Below the pieces are notes generated by a model. The model was not told the DNA's origin. It saw only the letters and a list, made by a program, of their open reading frames with translations, and searched no databases. DNA of 64,000 nt, taken from positions 202,698-266,697 of the forward strand of contig NZ_JASHKA010000009.1 in NCBI RefSeq assembly GCF_030732845.1, in the 5' to 3' direction. The position numbers were made by a program, and so were the translations under genes. This document shows, one piece after another, positions 63,156 through 64,000 of this stretch. The DNA is from Roseibium sp. MMSF_3544 (lineage in GTDB: Bacteria; Pseudomonadota; Alphaproteobacteria; Rhizobiales; Stappiaceae). How positions within the stretch are numbered: position 1 is the first letter of the stretch; the number at the start of each line of letters is the position of its first letter.

Positions 63156-63956
63156 ATGTATCTCGATGTTGTCCATTTGCGCGCTTTTTATGATCTTCCG
63201 CTCGGGCGGTTGCTCAGAAGCCTGATCGGCGCGCCAATTCGGGAAATGTGGCCGGAACTGAAGGGTCAGAGGCTCTTGGGCGTGGGTTACGCCGGACCTT
63301 TCATGCGGCCTTACCTGGAGGATGTTGAGCGGGCAATCGCAGCGATGCCTGCGCCTCAGGGAGCGGTCCCGTGGCCGAGGGAACGGGATAGCGCCTGTAC
63401 GCTGGTGGAAGATTCCGCCCTGCCGTTTCCCGACGTTTCGTTCGACCGGCTCATGCTGGTGCATGCTCTCGATCATTGCTCGGACCCGGAGGCGGTCTTG
63501 AAGGAAGCCTGGCGCGTGCTCGCACCGGGGGGCCGGCTGATTGCGGTCGTTGCGAACCGCCGCGGCCTGTGGGCGCAGTCGGAATTGTCGCCTTTCGGTT
63601 ATGGCAGACCCTATTCCGGCGGCCAGTTGAAAGATCTTCTGAAGAGCTGCCAGTTCAATGTGGTGGAAGACAAGGAAGCCCTGTTCATGCCGCCCTCCAA
63701 GGCAAGGACAATCCTCAAGGCAGCCCGGACCTGGGAAGGCATCGGCCGTCGGATCTGGCCAGTCTTTGGGGGTGTTCTCGTCGTCGAGGCGGAAAAGGTC
63801 GTTTTCCAAAGCCTTCCGGCCGATGGCAAGAGAAGCCGCCTGCGGGTGTTGCGGCCGGTGTTTATTCCAGAAGGCGTGGCCACCGGCTTGAAGCCGGTCA
63901 GAGCAGTGCGGCCGCAAAGCGTGTCGATGTCCCGCGAGGCGACGGAGCGGCCGTGA
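63156..63956 (+). CDS. Class I SAM-dependent methyltransferase
   Basis: This 266-residue protein belongs to the class I methyltransferase fold, though motif I reads LLGVGYAGPF, a degenerate form of the usual G-x-G-x-G loop. Motif II-like VEDSALPFPDVSFDRLMLVHALDH and EAWRVLAPGGRLIAVV are clear. The substrate is unknown. It is divergent from gloB (148 bp). The ATG at 63156 has no obvious ribosome-binding site. A possible GTG start overlaps its stop. Confidence 0.86.
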   Translation: MYLDVVHLRAFYDLPLGRLLRSLIGAPIREMWPELKGQRLLGVGYAGPFMRPYLEDVERAIAAMPAPQGAVPWPRERDSACTLVEDSALPFPDVSFDRLMLVHALDHCSDPEAVLKEAWRVLAPGGRLIAVVANRRGLWAQSELSPFGYGRPYSGGQLKDLLKSCQFNVVEDKEALFMPPSKARTILKAARTWEGIGRRIWPVFGGVLVVEAEKVVFQSLPADGKRSRLRVLRPVFIPEGVATGLKPVRAVRPQSVSMSREATERP

Positions 63957-64000
63957 GTGGCCGGTTCCGTTCGTTTGGCCCGGATGTGCCGCCCACCCCC
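63953..64000 (+). CDS. Possible start of a coupled gene, cut by window edge
   Basis: GTGA overlaps the methyltransferase stop, GGAG lies five bases before the GTG, and the frame stays open for 16 codons to the edge. It may be the start of a translationally coupled gene. The fragment is too short to identify. Confidence 0.35.
   Translation, partial: MSGRFRSFGPDVPPTP

Overview
The window looks like the chromosome of a free-living, probably marine alphaproteobacterium of the Hyphomicrobiales/Stappiaceae type (Roseibium/Labrenzia-like). This placement is inference. It rests on CpdR, the 180-kDa NAD-glutamate dehydrogenase, DUF2125, DUF1674/SDHAF4, DUF4175/TIGR02302 and DUF1737 proteins, on the argH-lptM-lysA-DUF4175 and aminotransferase-ftsK-lolA gene orders, and on a TRAP/TAXI transporter with sulfatases. 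Coding density is high. I saw no rRNA, tRNA, CRISPR, IS or prophage. TTG and GTG starts backed by good ribosome-binding sites are common.

Layout. 1-2.3 kb: the tail of an acyl-CoA synthetase, then three tiny proteins sharing a GLGxxxD[VI]T C-terminus, the first resembling the YjfB 'putative motility protein' family. 2.5-9 kb: tlpA, then argH-lptM-lysA and a DUF4175 membrane protein. 9-11 kb: an exported amidohydrolase. 11.3-16.8 kb: a leftward zinc-ribbon protein-hpt-cpdR operon divergent from ftsE-ftsX-ydcF-like-plsC. 16.9-22.2 kb: single genes (ChaC, DUF2125, GNAT, DMT exporter, CoA-ester lyase with DUF1737, sulfotransferase). 22.6-28.4 kb: a leftward aminotransferase-ftsK-lolA-ATP-grasp group. 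28.5-37.7 kb: SGNH hydrolase, a hypothetical protein, SDHAF4-like, htpX, rsmB, heparinase II/III-like, purH and an MFS transporter. 37.8-45 kb: NAD-GDH, an AhpD-like protein, argC and leuD. 45.4-47.3 kb: a PAS-GGDEF-EAL protein. 47.3-54.8 kb: an accessory block of two sulfatases, a fused TRAP permease, a TAXI binding protein and a GST. 54.8-64 kb: a cyclic-nucleotide-binding protein, an OmpR-type regulator, an L,D-transpeptidase, a CHAP-like hypothetical, dapF-mtaB-ftsY, a cupin, a small protein, gloB and a methyltransferase.

How it fits together. Much of the window is core cell-cycle, envelope and amino-acid housekeeping. The most interesting regulatory signal is two perfect TTAA-N7-TTAA boxes, the consensus of the alphaproteobacterial cell-cycle/motility regulator CtrA. 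One lies about 40 bp before the YjfB-like gene. The other lies about 40 bp before ftsE, in the promoter region shared with the operon that ends in cpdR, whose product controls CtrA proteolysis in Caulobacter. The best candidates for something undescribed are the three-gene small-protein array under a CtrA-type box, the sulfatase/TRAP-TAXI/GST cluster, and a recurrent intergenic motif ending GTCCGTRCCCTA. All searches were made by eye, so absence statements are weak.
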